A stretch of 64,000 bases of DNA from Escarpia spicata (Eukaryota; Annelida; Polychaeta; Sabellida; Siboglinidae): the NCBI GenBank assembly GCA_963995525.1, contig OZ023214.1, positions 47,077,016 through 47,141,015 of the forward strand, in the 5' to 3' direction. Both the position numbers and the translations under genes were made by a program. Every line of letters begins with the position of its first letter. The first letter of the stretch is position 1. Under the pieces are notes generated by a model. That model worked only from the letters and a program-made list of their open reading frames with translations. It was not told the DNA's origin and made no database searches. Positions 11,401 to 23,110 of the stretch are shown in pieces.

Positions 11401-14400
11401 CTCCAATAACAAAGATCTCTGATGGTGGCAGTCTTCTATTTTAATCTTATTCCTTTGCACTATTTTGCAGTCTTCCTGATTTCCAGAAGATGTCCCCAAA
11501 GTAACGGTTGAACTGTACTAGCAAGACCTGTCTTATTATAGTTGATCACATTTTTATTTTATACTTCAAGCATGTGCTGAAGCACTATTTACACTACTGT
11601 TGCTAATTTTCACAGGGATTTCATCAGCGCACTCATAGCATTCCCGAAGCCCATAGTTGCAGCGGTGAATGGCCAGAGTGTAGGACTAGGTGTAGCTCTG
11701 CTTCCTCTCTGTGATATCATCTATGCAAGTGACAAGGCATCCTTCTACTGTCCGTATGCCCGTCTGTGTCAGACGACCGAGGGCTGCGCTTCCTACACAT
11801 TCACTCAAGTCATGGGGATGGCCATGGTGAGTCAACATTAGCATCTGGGATGAGACCACAATAGATTTTACATAGGCCGCCATTATAATATCGTCTGCTG
11901 GATGGAGAATTTAATGATAGATTTTCTTTAAACTTTCTCAGCACATGAAACATTAATTAACTGACCTCGTATGAAAAATTCAACATGTCCCATATAAAAA
12001 TGCTCAAAAAGAATTCTCACGTCACACCAAAATGCTATTTTCAAGGGGTCTATTTAAGTGGATAATTGCAGACAGACACTAATTGTGGTCTTATGCCATC
12101 TATGTTGTAACAGTTTACCTACATCTCGGGATTAGAGGAAGTTGCATAAGTTCATAGTCTCAAAAATGTGTAGCGTTACACATGGGTGGATATTTATGGG
12201 ATGGGAGGTTGTTTGATCCAATTCAAAGCAACATTTTTAGACCCCTGCTAACTTTTGAAACCATCCCTTAAATTGCCTGACATTCATTTAGTGAAGTAGT
12301 GTTTTCATTTTTTAAAGTAACGTTCTCTAGTTGGTTTGACAAAGGCACCCAGGCATGTGGGTGATTAATGTCATCTCTAAGGTGACATGTCTAGGAATAG
12401 AAGCTGCTAAATGGGGTAGTTGCTTTTTCTTTGACAAGCAGTTGTGTTATGTTGTATGGTAAATGTTTGACATGTCACAGGTTCATGCTTCATATCAAAC
12501 TATGTAGAACTCTGTTTATTCAATTTGAACATCTGTTTGACAAAACATTGGCATATCTGTCCGTTTTTAGTCAATGTAATTGTATAGATTTAGTACAGTG
12601 GCATCAACATGATAATATTCTGCATGGCTAAGTCAGCCAAGCATACACCAACTTATTGTCAGAGAAACAGTGTTTATAAATGTTTGAAATGTTTACAAAT
12701 CTGATGTATATGTGACTACCATATATAGCTACATTCCGGAAAATCTCTAAATATAATCCCTTGGCAGTTCCTCATTCATGCTTAAAGGGAGGTTGTCGGT
12801 TAGTTTTTATCATATCATGTTATACAGCATAAATTATATCTGACTGCCCAAATAAGTTTTAATGAACCATTTATTATTGTTAAAATGTCAGTAATTTGAG
12901 AGGAAACAGTTTGTTTACATGACAGTGTTCAGCGTTCAACGTTCAAAGACTGTTCCTGAAGTCCTATTGTTAATGAGATGGATATAGGTGTATCATGTAA
13001 TATGTCATCATACTCCTGTCGGATCATGACCTTCCTCAGAATGATATGAGCCCACTATTAGGGGATTTACTGGTAACTTAGCGACGTTTGACTGTGTAAA
13101 CATTGAACAGTTGGCTTCAGAAGTTGTTTCTGCTTCGTTAAAACATATTTGGGTGGTATTTATGTTACCGTACATAGGTTTTGCTGTATGACATAATTCA
13201 ACAATAAAAGCAAACAATCTCCATTTAAAACAATTCTGGTTTGTTGTGTTTATGACTGACTTTATGAACTTGGCCTCCTGAAATGATATAAAAGTTGTGT
13301 TGTTATTGTGTTGCAGGCGAATGAGATCTTGTTGGCGGGTCGCAAGTTGACAGCTCTTGAGGCCTACCAGCTTGGTCTTGTCTCACAAGTCTTCTGGCCC
13401 ACCAGTCTCATGCAGGAGGTGATGCCTCGTGTACAGAATATGGCCACACAGTCAGCCAAGGTACGGGGCACACTTTTGTGGTTCTTTAGTTTCTCTGGTG
13501 GAGGTGAGGTTGGCCTCAATACTGATCCTAGATTTTTCTTTTCTTTTTCTTCCCCCTCACTGTTCTTGCACTGTTTTCTCCATCAACTGTCTCCATTCTC
13601 CTCTGTTTTCATCTCATGTTCTCCACTCCTCTCCCAATCCCTTTAAATCTCTATTTACACACATCCTCCCATCGCACTCTAGGTTGTCATCTGGAATTCA
13701 TGTTCTGGGTGGCAGTCTGGTAGATTCGTGTTAAAATGATTGGCGAAGGGCTCAGTTAATTGAAGTGGGAGTTTTATTATTCCCAAACCACATCAAAGGC
13801 TCACAAATTTCCACTCTTCTCGGCAATGTTTCAGAATCAGACGGCAATTATAGCCATTCATTTTTTACAAGTTGCCTGTGATCAGTGGCATTTAAAGATC
13901 GGTTCATTTGTTGTCTGGTTTTGCACATACTACAGTATTGGTAGTTCTCTTCATTGTCCAAGGACTCTTTTGGTTGTCAGATACAAAGCTTTTGAGAAAA
14001 TATGCTTGTGTTGTACAGGAGTGAGGTCTGGCTCCTCTACTGTTGGAATTTTGGTGTTGTTGCCCTCCACTGCTCCCTATCAGCAGCCATCTTTTTCATC
14101 TTTTGAAATTTCTCTTCACAGTCTTCCTCTTTTTCTGTGGTGTTGATTATTCTCCACTTCTGCTCTCTTTGGTAGTCTGGCCACCTATATTTTCCTAATT
14201 ACATCATTCACCTACCCACATTGTCTGGCTTATTCCTAAACTTCCCGTTACATTGAACTTCATTCTGATCTCTTCCCTCGGATCATTCATCCACCCTCTA
14301 TTTGGTGAACACTTTCATATTGGGATGCAACATGTCATATTCTTTGTATACATATCAACATTATTTTTTCATTGAAAGGTACATCCTCCTACCCGCAGTT

Positions 14401-14582
14401 CTTCTAATGCTACTGGTCTGTTGTAGGCCCTTGAAGCAACGAAGCTGTTGATTCGCAGTCACGTACGAACCAAACTCGAGCTGACCAATGACACAGAATG
14501 CAGGATGTTGGCTGAGAGGTGGGCATCTGCGGAGTGCCAGAAAGTCATCAAGACGTACATCGAAGAAGAGAGTGACCTCTGA
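5415..14582 (+). CDS. CDYL: CDYL-type chromodomain Y-like protein
   Basis: Exons: 5415-5441 (MAETGKVSK), a candidate 16-base exon 5553-5568, then 8038-8874, 9463-9872, 10388-10551, 11616-11826, 13317-13460 and 14427-14582 (TGA). From 8038 on all phases fit and all introns are GT-AG; that part alone gives about 640 codons, somewhat longer than the human protein. Residues of exon 8038-8874 are Lys/Ser-rich and probably disordered, with basic nuclear-signal-like clusters. Exon 9463 ends with the CDYL-typical MSVRHSENAFKYKEIVVKK; the next exons form a hydratase fold: oxyanion segments GVFCSGIDLNF and VNGQSVGLGVALLPLCD, then QTTEGCASYTF, ANEILLAGRKLTALEA and GLVSQVFWP. Vertebrate CDYL is a nuclear corepressor that binds methylated H3 and lowers histone crotonylation. 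Here no canonical chromodomain is found, and a Glu stands where human CDYL has Asp. Vertebrate-like C-terminal sequence beyond the fold is short. Family assignment is firm; the first two exons are not. Confidence 0.88.
5553..5568 (+). CDS. CDYL: Candidate 16-nt CDYL microexon
   Basis: The sequence gtgcattttag | 16 bases | GTAAGT has a usable acceptor and a strong donor. Exon 1 ends in phase 0 (at 5441 or 5432) but the exon at 8038 needs a preceding phase-1 end. The 16-base segment (MELLR plus one base) converts phase 0 to phase 1 exactly and keeps the frame open, joining to codon TGT at the next exon. It could also be an alternative first exon because it begins with ATG. RNA evidence is absent. 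Confidence 0.4.
6170..7895 (+). mobile_element. 5'-truncated LINE in CDYL intron
   Basis: A reverse transcriptase frame runs from about 6212 to 7192 and continues in the same frame to 7459 after one TAA. Motifs in order: YIDFKKAFDTVNHK, GVPQGSILGPKLFILYVND, LFADDTNIF (catalytic Asp pair intact), KFLGVFIDD, then a C-terminal segment GVQLWNSLCDHL. Upstream of 6212 the motif resembling FEKIL is out of frame. A 3' UTR with (TATATG)n ends in aataaacgttcattcattcattc near 7895, a typical LINE tail. It is not functional: 5' truncated, one internal stop and a frameshift. It sits between the candidate microexon and the large CDYL exon. Confidence 0.85.
11200..11305. repeat. Short hairpin (inverted repeat) in CDYL intron
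   Basis: The arms gactcacaatcgacatttcagctgcctt (11203 on) and aaggcagttgaaactttgattgtgagtc (to about 11290) are imperfect reverse complements around a short centre containing tcctgatgaaggccacc. This looks like the remnant of a small foldback element or of the terminal region of a larger one. Confidence 0.55.
13486..13690 (-). mobile_element. 3' end fragment of an RTE-type LINE
   Basis: This is the reverse complement of the 3' end of the LINE at 47.2-50.7 kb: segments such as ggtgaggttggc, ttcttgcactg, tttctcc and ctccattctcctct align in order with positions about 50680 down to 50560. It begins 25 bp after the donor of the CDYL exon that ends at 13460. Pyrimidine-rich stretches at 10745-10860 and 14020-14330 may be more decayed relatives, but I could not align them convincingly. 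Confidence 0.65.
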
Positions 14583-16280
14583 GTGATTCTTGCAAGACTA
14601 GGAAACATTTCACATTGTCATGATGATCAGTCCGATTAAAAGGTGGCGTCTCTTTGTTAAGAGGTGGTGCCATAAATGGTCAAAGTCCTCAGAAACTTAT
14701 AATGTTTTGTATTGGTTGAAATCACTACACCCCCTCCAATACATGGGGTGGGACTTAGGATTTTTAGCATCCTATAACCACAGCCAGTATGCACTGTATT
14801 CAACTAACATGACATTTTTGCCAAGATATTACCCAGCCTGGTTCCGATGCCAGTTATGCAGCCAGTGTGAATTAATATAAAGGAATAGTTCCACTCATTA
14901 CTGCAAAAAATTATTTTGCTCATGATGCATGGTGATGACCAAACCACCATCCCCCATACGTAGTATTATATGTTTTATGGGACTTTGTGAATTTATGCTA
15001 CCTTCCCTAATAATACTGTGTCTCTATTTATGTAGCTTTGGACTGTTGAGTATGCAGCGTGTGTAACATATGAGATTAACGGTTACTGTAGAAACATGTA
15101 ACAATGCAAGAGTCAGAAAGTTGACAACATATCTATCATGTGACTTTTGCATCTGCAGCAGATTGAAATGTTGTTGTCTGATCAGTGATTGGATTACACG
15201 GGTTGTACACTACTGTACCTGTTTGAACTGTGAAGACATTAACGCCCTCTTTTGTATGTAATATTTATAAGGCAGCTTAGACTAATGGTTTTGTTTATCC
15301 TGTTATATGACTGCATACAAATCACCTGTAATATATTCCATAACAGGTCAACAGAGAGTAAACATGTGGAACTGTGCATACAGCAATGTAAATATGTTAG
15401 AGCTTCAGTCAGATCTGTTATAGTAAATCACCAGACCATTGTTTTGATGTGAAACAGCCACTGCGTATCACTATATATTCCATTTATAGCATTGGATGCA
15501 ACATGTGACATATGATTGAACTGTTAAGATGTAACTGGTTAAATGGCGTGTTAAGTTGGTTAGGTCGAAGAGGTTGCAAACAAACATGCATGCATGAAGT
15601 TTGAAAGGCCTGGAGAGAGTGTCTGTCTTAGTGTAGTCTCACTCTGTCGTCTCTCGCCCGGCTCAACTGGAAAGAGAGTCTAGCTTCAGAAGCACTACTT
15701 GACCGCTACAGTCAGATAGCATCACTTCGTTTCGGCAACAAGCTGTATTTACATGTACAGTTCATGCTATATTATAAGTGTTTTGGATAATGCAACTAAA
15801 GTTGTAATAGTTTTACAGTAACAAAAACGTACCCTAAAATAAAAGTATATGAAAAAGTCGACTTATAGAATTTGAACCTGCAACGTAAGTGCAACCGTTT
15901 GCAATTCCATTTTATTGTGTAAATTGTGTCGATGTAATCAAAGTTTAAAGTCGGTTTGAATGCATCATATAAATAGAGAAAAGTTACTATTTCATGATTA
16001 ACCTGATTCAGGGTAAACAATCATTTTCGTCACAACACAAAGGTGGTTCTGATTCCGGAACAAAACAGTAGCAGCAGAGCATAGAATGTGGATAGTTGAG
16101 GCTTCTACTAGTGTTGTACAGTTACTATCAGCCTGTACAGTTACTATCAGCCAGTTTGTTTGATGTTGTTCATGTGTATTGCTAGTCACGGCAGCAGGTA
16201 ACCAACCTTCACTTAACGTTGTTGCTACAGTGTATCATCATAAACATGTGGTGACTCAGGAATATCAACATGCAATAAAT
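14583..16280 (+). other. CDYL 3' UTR and possible poly(A) sites
   Basis: No further coding exon is seen after the CDYL stop. AATAAA hexamers occur at 15838-15843 and 16274-16279; either could end the transcript, but neither is tied to it by evidence. The stretch contains no recognised repeat except a short direct repeat of cagttactatcagcc near 16120-16150. Confidence 0.35.
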
Positions 16281-17435
16281 CTGACCACCATTATTTATAT
16301 TATTTTATCACAGTCAGTATGTAATATATAGAGAGAAGAACCGTGTAGTTGTTTGATCAGGCATGTGCGTCGCTGAATCTGTTACGCAATTCATTCATCA
16401 TCTTTCAACTTTTACTCGCATATGTAGATATGTCATATCCATTCGTCAGCTTTCTTTGTATAGGATTAAGATATTAGAGTAGAAACGTGTTATATCAAAA
16501 GGCAGAATGCTGTGGCTTTTCGTATGTAGCACTTGCTGTTCACATAGGGTTTATATAACATCAATTTGGGACCAACTTTATTTTATTAAGAGTTGAGAAG
16601 TGCTAATGCTGGGTTTAGGCTACAAGGATATATAATATTCTTATTTAAGTCTTAAGTACTATTGTTTGTTATTTGGTCATCACATATCTGAGGGTTGCAT
16701 ACATGTGCATTAAGCTGAACGTGGGTCTGGCATTACAATGCGTTAGTGATTGTAACAACCGGCATTTATGTCAACTGTAAACAAGTGTGTAATTTATACC
16801 TGTTTGTTCCGTGTATGGTCGCACTAGCACAAACACAGCTTGGCGAAGTGGTTATAACCATATTAAAGACCTGGGGAAACCGTGATTGCGTTATTGTTGA
16901 TGGTCATGAATGATAATGATGGTGTGGTCAGTGCAAACGAATTATCATTGACATAGCATACATTGTAAGCAATGTCTTCTACATTGTTAATCGGTAGTAT
17001 TGTGTAGTGTGCAACTATTCAAGATATTGACGCCATTGTATGTACATACACAACTGTGCTGTGCCGGATGTGAAGGTCCGAAAAGGGGTGTTCACAGTAC
17101 GAGTAAGGTATGAAGAACATGTGAATAAAAGCGCACACCACAGTTTAGCAATGTGCAACATCGCATTGTTAGGGGTACCAACACATTCCCGGGGAGGTCG
17201 TTCCACCAGATGACAGTATGTGGAAAGGGAGTTGCAGTATACCTGGATTCGTGCTGTAATAATATATTTACTTCGATAGTAACACATCGTACTGTTGGGG
17301 GGGGCATCTGGGCATGACAGTGGTTACCGGTGATGGGTGTCTGCTGGTTTTGGATCCTATAGATCAAGAGGTGGCAACACAGTTGTCTTCTCTAAAGGGA
17401 GTCCCAGTGAACCTGGTTATCATGCATGACGGACA
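16281..17435. other. Intergenic, nothing recognised
   Basis: Short frames on both strands only, none with a recognisable motif. No repeat family from elsewhere in the window matches by eye. Confidence 0.4.
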
Positions 17436-17439
17436 TGCT

Positions 17440-17935
17440 CTGACTAGTTTTTGCGAGACGTATGTACACGCTCTCTCGCTTACTACAATTGTTAAGGAAC
17501 GTATGTACACGCTCTCTCCCTGACTCTAGTTGTTGAGAGACGTACTTACACGTACTCTCCCTGACTCTAGTTGTTGAGAGACGTACGTACACACATACTC
17601 TCCTGACTCTAGTTGTTGAGAGACGTATGTACACACTCTCATGCTTACTACAGTTGTTGAGAAACGTATGTACACGCTCTCTCCCTGACTCTAGTTGTTG
17701 AGAGACTTGTGTACATGCTCTCGCCCTGACTCTAGTTGTTGAGAAACGTGTGTACACGCTCTCTCCCTGACTCTAGTTGTTGAGAGACTTGTGTACACGC
17801 TCTCTCTCCCTGACTCTAGTTGTTGAGAAACGTGTGTATACGTTCTCTCCCTGATTCTAGTTGTTGAGAGACGTATGTACACACTCGGTCGCTGGCTACA
17901 GTTGTCGAGAGACTTATGTTCACGCGCTCGACATG
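17440..17935. repeat. 41-bp minisatellite, about 12 copies
   Basis: The word gactctagttgttgagaga recurs at 17522, 17563, 17605, 17687, 17728, 17769, 17812 and (variant) 17853, with diverged copies between and at both ends. The period is 41-43 bp. Because 41 is not a multiple of three, frames shift in each copy; the minus strand happens to stay open over several copies, which I do not treat as a gene. Confidence 0.9.
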
Positions 17936-18207
17936 CGGGTATGGTGGAGAATGCTCAGGATAAGCTGAACACAGAAAGACTAACATATGGGTGAGATATA
18001 GATTAGGGTTATGGGGGAAGATCTGTTCTGTTCCGTCAAGAAAAAAAAACTGGCTATGTACGGCTATTAGACGAGAAGGCATCGGCATAAGCAGCACGGA
18101 AGGGGAACAGTCGGGGGGGAAATTAAGAGGTATAAGAGAACAGAATGGTCTGAGAACATCAAACACTCGACAGGTGGTGGTCTAAATACACGGAGACGTA
18201 AAACCAC

Positions 18208-19765
18208 AACTAATAATAATAAGGTAACTTCTATTGCGCCTAAATCCTTGGAAACCAAGCTCACGGGCACACCAGGACAAAAGGATTGGTTAATCTCAAA
18301 ATATATAAGCCGTATTCCAGTTGTCAACAGATGGGTCAAGGCGCTAGGGAGCTATGGTAGGTAGGCAAGGTTGTAAAGATACGTTTTTAAATGACGACGG
18401 AATTTCGTAATAATTATTTTCAACTGATCTAGTACTAAGAGGGTGCGTATTCCAAACAGTTGGTGCAGCAACAGAAAAAGCCCTAGTTCCAATGTTAGTG
18501 TTGACTCTAGGAGCAAAAAGTAGGTCTGAACTAGATGATCGAAGCTGGATAGTTTTTTTTACAGGAGTAAGCAGTGAATGCAAATAAGATGGTTGCTTAC
18601 TGGACAGTGCCTCGTATGTAATGGTACAGATCTTTGATATTACATGACGTCGTACAAGAAGCCAATGCAAAGACTTCAAAAGTGGTACAGATCTTGTAAC
18701 TACCCATACTAGAAATTTTTGGACACGTTGAAGTTTTATTATATCCTTGCTAGCGATATTATAAAGGAGGGAATTGCAATAGTTAAGTCTGCTTCTAACA
18801 AGCGCTGGTGTTATAGTTTTAGCAGCAGAAAATGACATATACCGGCGAATACGGCGAAGATCACGAATATGATAAAAACAGCAACGGCACGTTTGAGATA
18901 TGTGTTGTCTAAAATTGAAGTTACTATCAAAGATCACTCCTAGATTCCGCACCGAAGCTGCTTGCATGATATGCTGTTTCAAAATTCACATTGGGAAAAA
19001 CATCAAGCTTAATACGCTGCATTGGAGTACAAATAATGATCAATTCAGTAATATTTGCATTTAATTTAAACTTGCTGTCAGTCATCCAGTGAAAGATAAC
19101 TTGGAAGCAATCACTAAGTTGGTTATGGGAACAATTTGTATCCAACGAAATGTAGACCTGAGTATCATTAGCATAAAAATGATGATCCAAGTTATGTCTT
19201 TGTATAACAGAGCTTAGTGGCCTGGTGTAAAGAATAAAAAGCAAAAGCCCAAGAACAGAACCTTAGGGAACACCACATAAAGTTGGCAGTGCGGCCGAAA
19301 AGCAGTTCCCAATCTTTATAGTTTGGTATCTTCCAGTTAGGTATGAAGTAAACCAGCTTAGAGCTGTACCAGATATGCCGTACGACTTTAATAAGCGTTT
19401 ACCGAGAACGTTGTGATCAATCGTGTTAAAAGCGGCAGAGAGATCTAGTAAGGTAAGTGCAGTCACTTTACCATTATTAATGTTCTAGTTAATGTCATTG
19501 TGAACCTTTAAGAGGGCAGTCTCTGTTGAATGAAACTGTCTGTATGCTGATTGTTAGTTAAGACATTTGTGCTAATATGAGATGTCAGACGACTTGCTAC
19601 AACCTTTTCTAGTATTTTGGAAATCAAACTGAGGTTAGAAATAGGTATATAACTGTTTAGGTTTTGTTTAAGCAGATATGACTTCTTAAGAAAGGAGTGA
19701 CGTGGGCGTATTTGAAATCATCAGGAAAACAGCCAGAGCAAAGTGATGCATGTATAATATTTGTT
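18208..19765 (-). mobile_element. L2-like LINE, RT and 3' part
   Basis: On the minus strand: ISNLSLISKILEKVVASRL, then [46 protein letters not shown] (AND instead of ADD), and a C-terminal region LKSLHWLLVRRHVISKI ending in a typical F-x-x-A-P-x-x-WN-like block. The 3' end at about 18208 carries a (TTA)n tail. Several stops and frameshifts make it inactive. Its 5' part continues at 22138 beyond an inserted element. Confidence 0.85.
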
Positions 19766-22137
19766 AAATATAATATAATATAATAATTGCTTTATTCACA
19801 GACTCCATGCAACATACAAGTACATTATCATGGTTCTATAGTTGTGTTATAAACAATAGTTACAATGTACAGAATGAAAAATCACCCGTCAACAAAATGT
19901 ATACACAGGGAATTGAACCAGTATTTCCATATTCTTTATGTATTTCACGTCACTATTAATAATGTTACAAATCAATATGTTTTTTGAGAACTGCAGTCGG
20001 CATATAAACCTATATGTCAAATTTATAATAACAGCAGCACAGTTAGGTAAATTATTGCTAACAAACATTTCACTAGCACTACAGTATCTGTCATAACCTA
20101 TAATATATTGTTGTAAGAGACATACAATTTCCTGATTGCATAATTATGAAAATTCCACCATAGATGGGCAGTATACATAGGTGAGCAAAAAGTAGTAAAC
20201 AATGTCTTCTTTACATCATTTGAACACATATTAAATTTTCTTATGATCACGTTGCCTTGTGCATACAACTGGCGACATTGTCTAGATATATCATTGTCAT
20301 CTAGCATACTATTTGAAATTATATGACCCAAATATTGTACAGATTCTACCTCACATAGTTTGTCGTTACCAAGCATAAAACTTGAAAATTTAACATTCTT
20401 ACAACTCTTGTTTCTAATTATCATGACCATACTCTTTTTGGCATTGTACCTTATGTCATGAGATAACCCATATTGATCACAGACGGTGAGAAGGGTCTGT
20501 AATCCCCTGCTGGTCGGACAAAATACTACAAGATCATCAGCATACATAATATTATTTACACAATTGCATCCTACGTAACATCCTACATTGCAACCATTAA
20601 GTACAGTGGATAAACCATCTACGTAAACACTGAACAAATAGGAGGATAAAATACCTCCTTGTCTAACTCCATTACTTACATAAATACTGTCAGACACATG
20701 ACTACCCCATCTTACACACACCTGTTGGTTCGCATACCAAAACACTAGAATTCTAACAATGTAACCAGGAACATCCCTGTCTATTAGCTTTTAAAAAAGT
20801 ACACTATGGTTTACACGGTCAAAAGCCTTAGATGCATCAAGAAAATACATAAACAAACAGCTATTTAAGGCTTGATATTTAGCAATAACCTCTTTTAGTA
20901 CATAAATGCACATGTCAGTGCCATGCTTCTTTTTAAAACCAAACTGGTTGTCACTGGTTGTTAAAAAATCATCCATTCTGCTGAGCAAGATTTTTTCAAA
21001 AACTTTAGACAACACTTGCCAGTGCTATTGGCCTATAGTAGTCTTTACTGTTTATCTTGCCGGATGTATCCTTGATTATGGGCACTAATATAACATAAAT
21101 AATAGAACTTGGCAGTACGCCATGCACCAACAGACCTGTGAAGCATATTAACAGTAAAGGCAGTATGCGTTCACTGCAGTACTTCAGGTGCTCTGCATAC
21201 ACACCATCAAGGCCACAACTCTTGTTACAGTCAAGGTTTCTTGTAGCAACTTTGACTTCTTCAGATAACACTCTAATGCTGCTCTCATAACTAACATCAA
21301 ATGCTAGGGTTTTGGCACTACTGTTATTTACACAATTAAACAAAAAGTGTTGAATCCACATATTCACAATAGCTTCTTCACCACTGTTACCATTTATATT
21401 AGTTGGCAAGGGGATTTAACTATTGTTAATAGTTTTGATCTCCTTCCAAAATGTATCATTTGTATGGTTAGCCATCTTCTTGGCAAGGGCTTCACGCCTC
21501 AACTAATTTTCACGTTTTTTAATAAACCTTATTGCATATTTGCATTTAGCATCAGCTTTCGTTTTTAACTAAAAAAAACAGGACCTTGTTTAGGTTTACC
21601 TATACTGTCCCATAGTTGGAAAGCTTCATTAGCAGCTTTATGGATATCTGCCACATAATCGGTCCACCCAGGCCGACATGTATAGTTTCCTTGTTTGTGA
21701 GTAGACAAACAGCCACTAGCATCAGTTAAACACCTGGTTATATTATCGTACATGTTATTAAGTGCTTTGTGATGAGACTCATCATTGCAGTTGACATCAG
21801 TACATATAATAGCACCAGTAGGTAATACAATGTTTTTTTCAGTTCAGTATCAGTCTGTCTACAGTAATCATCAATGGAACCTTTGTTAAGTCTTGACCAG
21901 TTAAGACGTGGCTGAGTGTTATTGTTAGTACCGGGTACTACACCTGGCACACTGTCTACATTGACATCAATTATCACAGGCATATGATCTGTGGTAGCAA
22001 GATTATAGCACACACTAATGTCATTTATCACATCATTATCATCATGTGTAGCTATACAATGATCTAGCCATGAGGCGCTACCCAATGCATTAAAGGTCCG
22101 GTTAATGTATCGAGTCATGCTTTTAGCAGTATTGTTG
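19766..22137 (-). mobile_element. Second LINE inserted into the L2-like LINE
   Basis: A different family in the same orientation. From 5' to 3' on the minus strand: an endonuclease C-terminal block (SASWLDHCIATHDD ... TTDHMPVIIDV), a linker, KVFEKILLSRMDDFL, FLDASKAFDRVNHSVLF, NGVRQGGILSSYLFSVYVDGL, NNIMYADDLVVFCP (catalytic Asp pair intact) and VQYLGHIISN. Reading frames break at about 21738, 21565, 21409, 20791 and 20098. The 3' end near 19766 has an AATAAA-like tail followed by a short (ATATT)n run, consistent with insertion by target-primed reverse transcription. Confidence 0.8.
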
Positions 22138-23110
22138 GAAATGGATCAAGTTCACAAGACTTATTTAGGGAGGACGTAATTATTTTTCAAACTTCATCAA
22201 CTGTTGCAGGTTCAAATTAAATAAGTAGAGAATTTTACTTGTGGAAAGTCCATATTGACATTACTTACAGTATGACCTGGGAAAGCAGAACGAATAATAC
22301 TGATTTTATTCTTAAAGTGACCAGAGAACAAGTCACATAGAGACTTAATTGATACATGATCAGGTAGCGATGGAGCAGGCCGTCTATGTAGAATGTTATT
22401 GATGCAGTTCCATAACTGACACGGATTATTATACTTATTTACGATCATATTTGTATATTAATCTGATTTAGATTTGGTAATTTGCCTGTTATATAGGTGA
22501 CATTACTTGGAATAGCGCGACTTTTCTAAAGGCTAGCGTGATTTGCGCCATACACGCTCTAAATAGTGTCGACGCCTTTTAGATAGTATAATTTCGGAAG
22601 TCATCCATGGAGCCGGTGACCTTTCTGACAAACATTTTTATTTTATAGGTGCATGTTTGTTAAGTAATGCATTGAGGACTTGACATATATAAGTCAGATA
22701 TATGTTCTTTTGGATCTGTGATAAGGTCAGATTAAAGCTGTAATGTCAATCCAGTGAATGGTTCTGTAAGACACATTGTGTTTCGACGCTAGTGGAGTTA
22801 TAGAAACATTAACATTAGCAATGACAGTATGGTGATTTGATAACCCATCTGAAACAGTAGATGTTTGGGTATTATTACAAGTTGAACGGGTTATCAAGAG
22901 ATCAAGCCAATGGTCATGTATATGTGTCGAAAAGGTAGCATGTTGTTTCAAATCAAAGGATGCCAGAATATCATAAAATATAGTTGTAGTTTGAATGGTT
23001 GCCAGGTTTTATAATATATCCTGAAAGTCTTCAAAGAAATTTCCTGGGTGTCCTGCTTGCATGGAGGGCGATAGATACACACAAAGTATGCGCAGAAAGA
23101 AGAATCAAGC
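22138..23110 (-). mobile_element. L2-like LINE, endonuclease part
   Basis: This is the 5' portion of the element at 18208-19765. On the minus strand it reads LCVYLSPSMQAGHPGNFF, then FDLKQHATFSTHIHDHWLDL (endonuclease) and LWNCINNILHRRPAP followed by a linker to IITSSLNKSCELDPFP, where it stops at the insertion point. The expected next residues resume at NIIHASLCSGCFPDDF (19765 side); about 17 residues seem lost at the junction. Confidence 0.75.

Noticed and set aside
17392..17757. 121-codon minus frame rich in Ser/Arg
   Set aside because: It only reads through the 41-bp minisatellite in changing frames.
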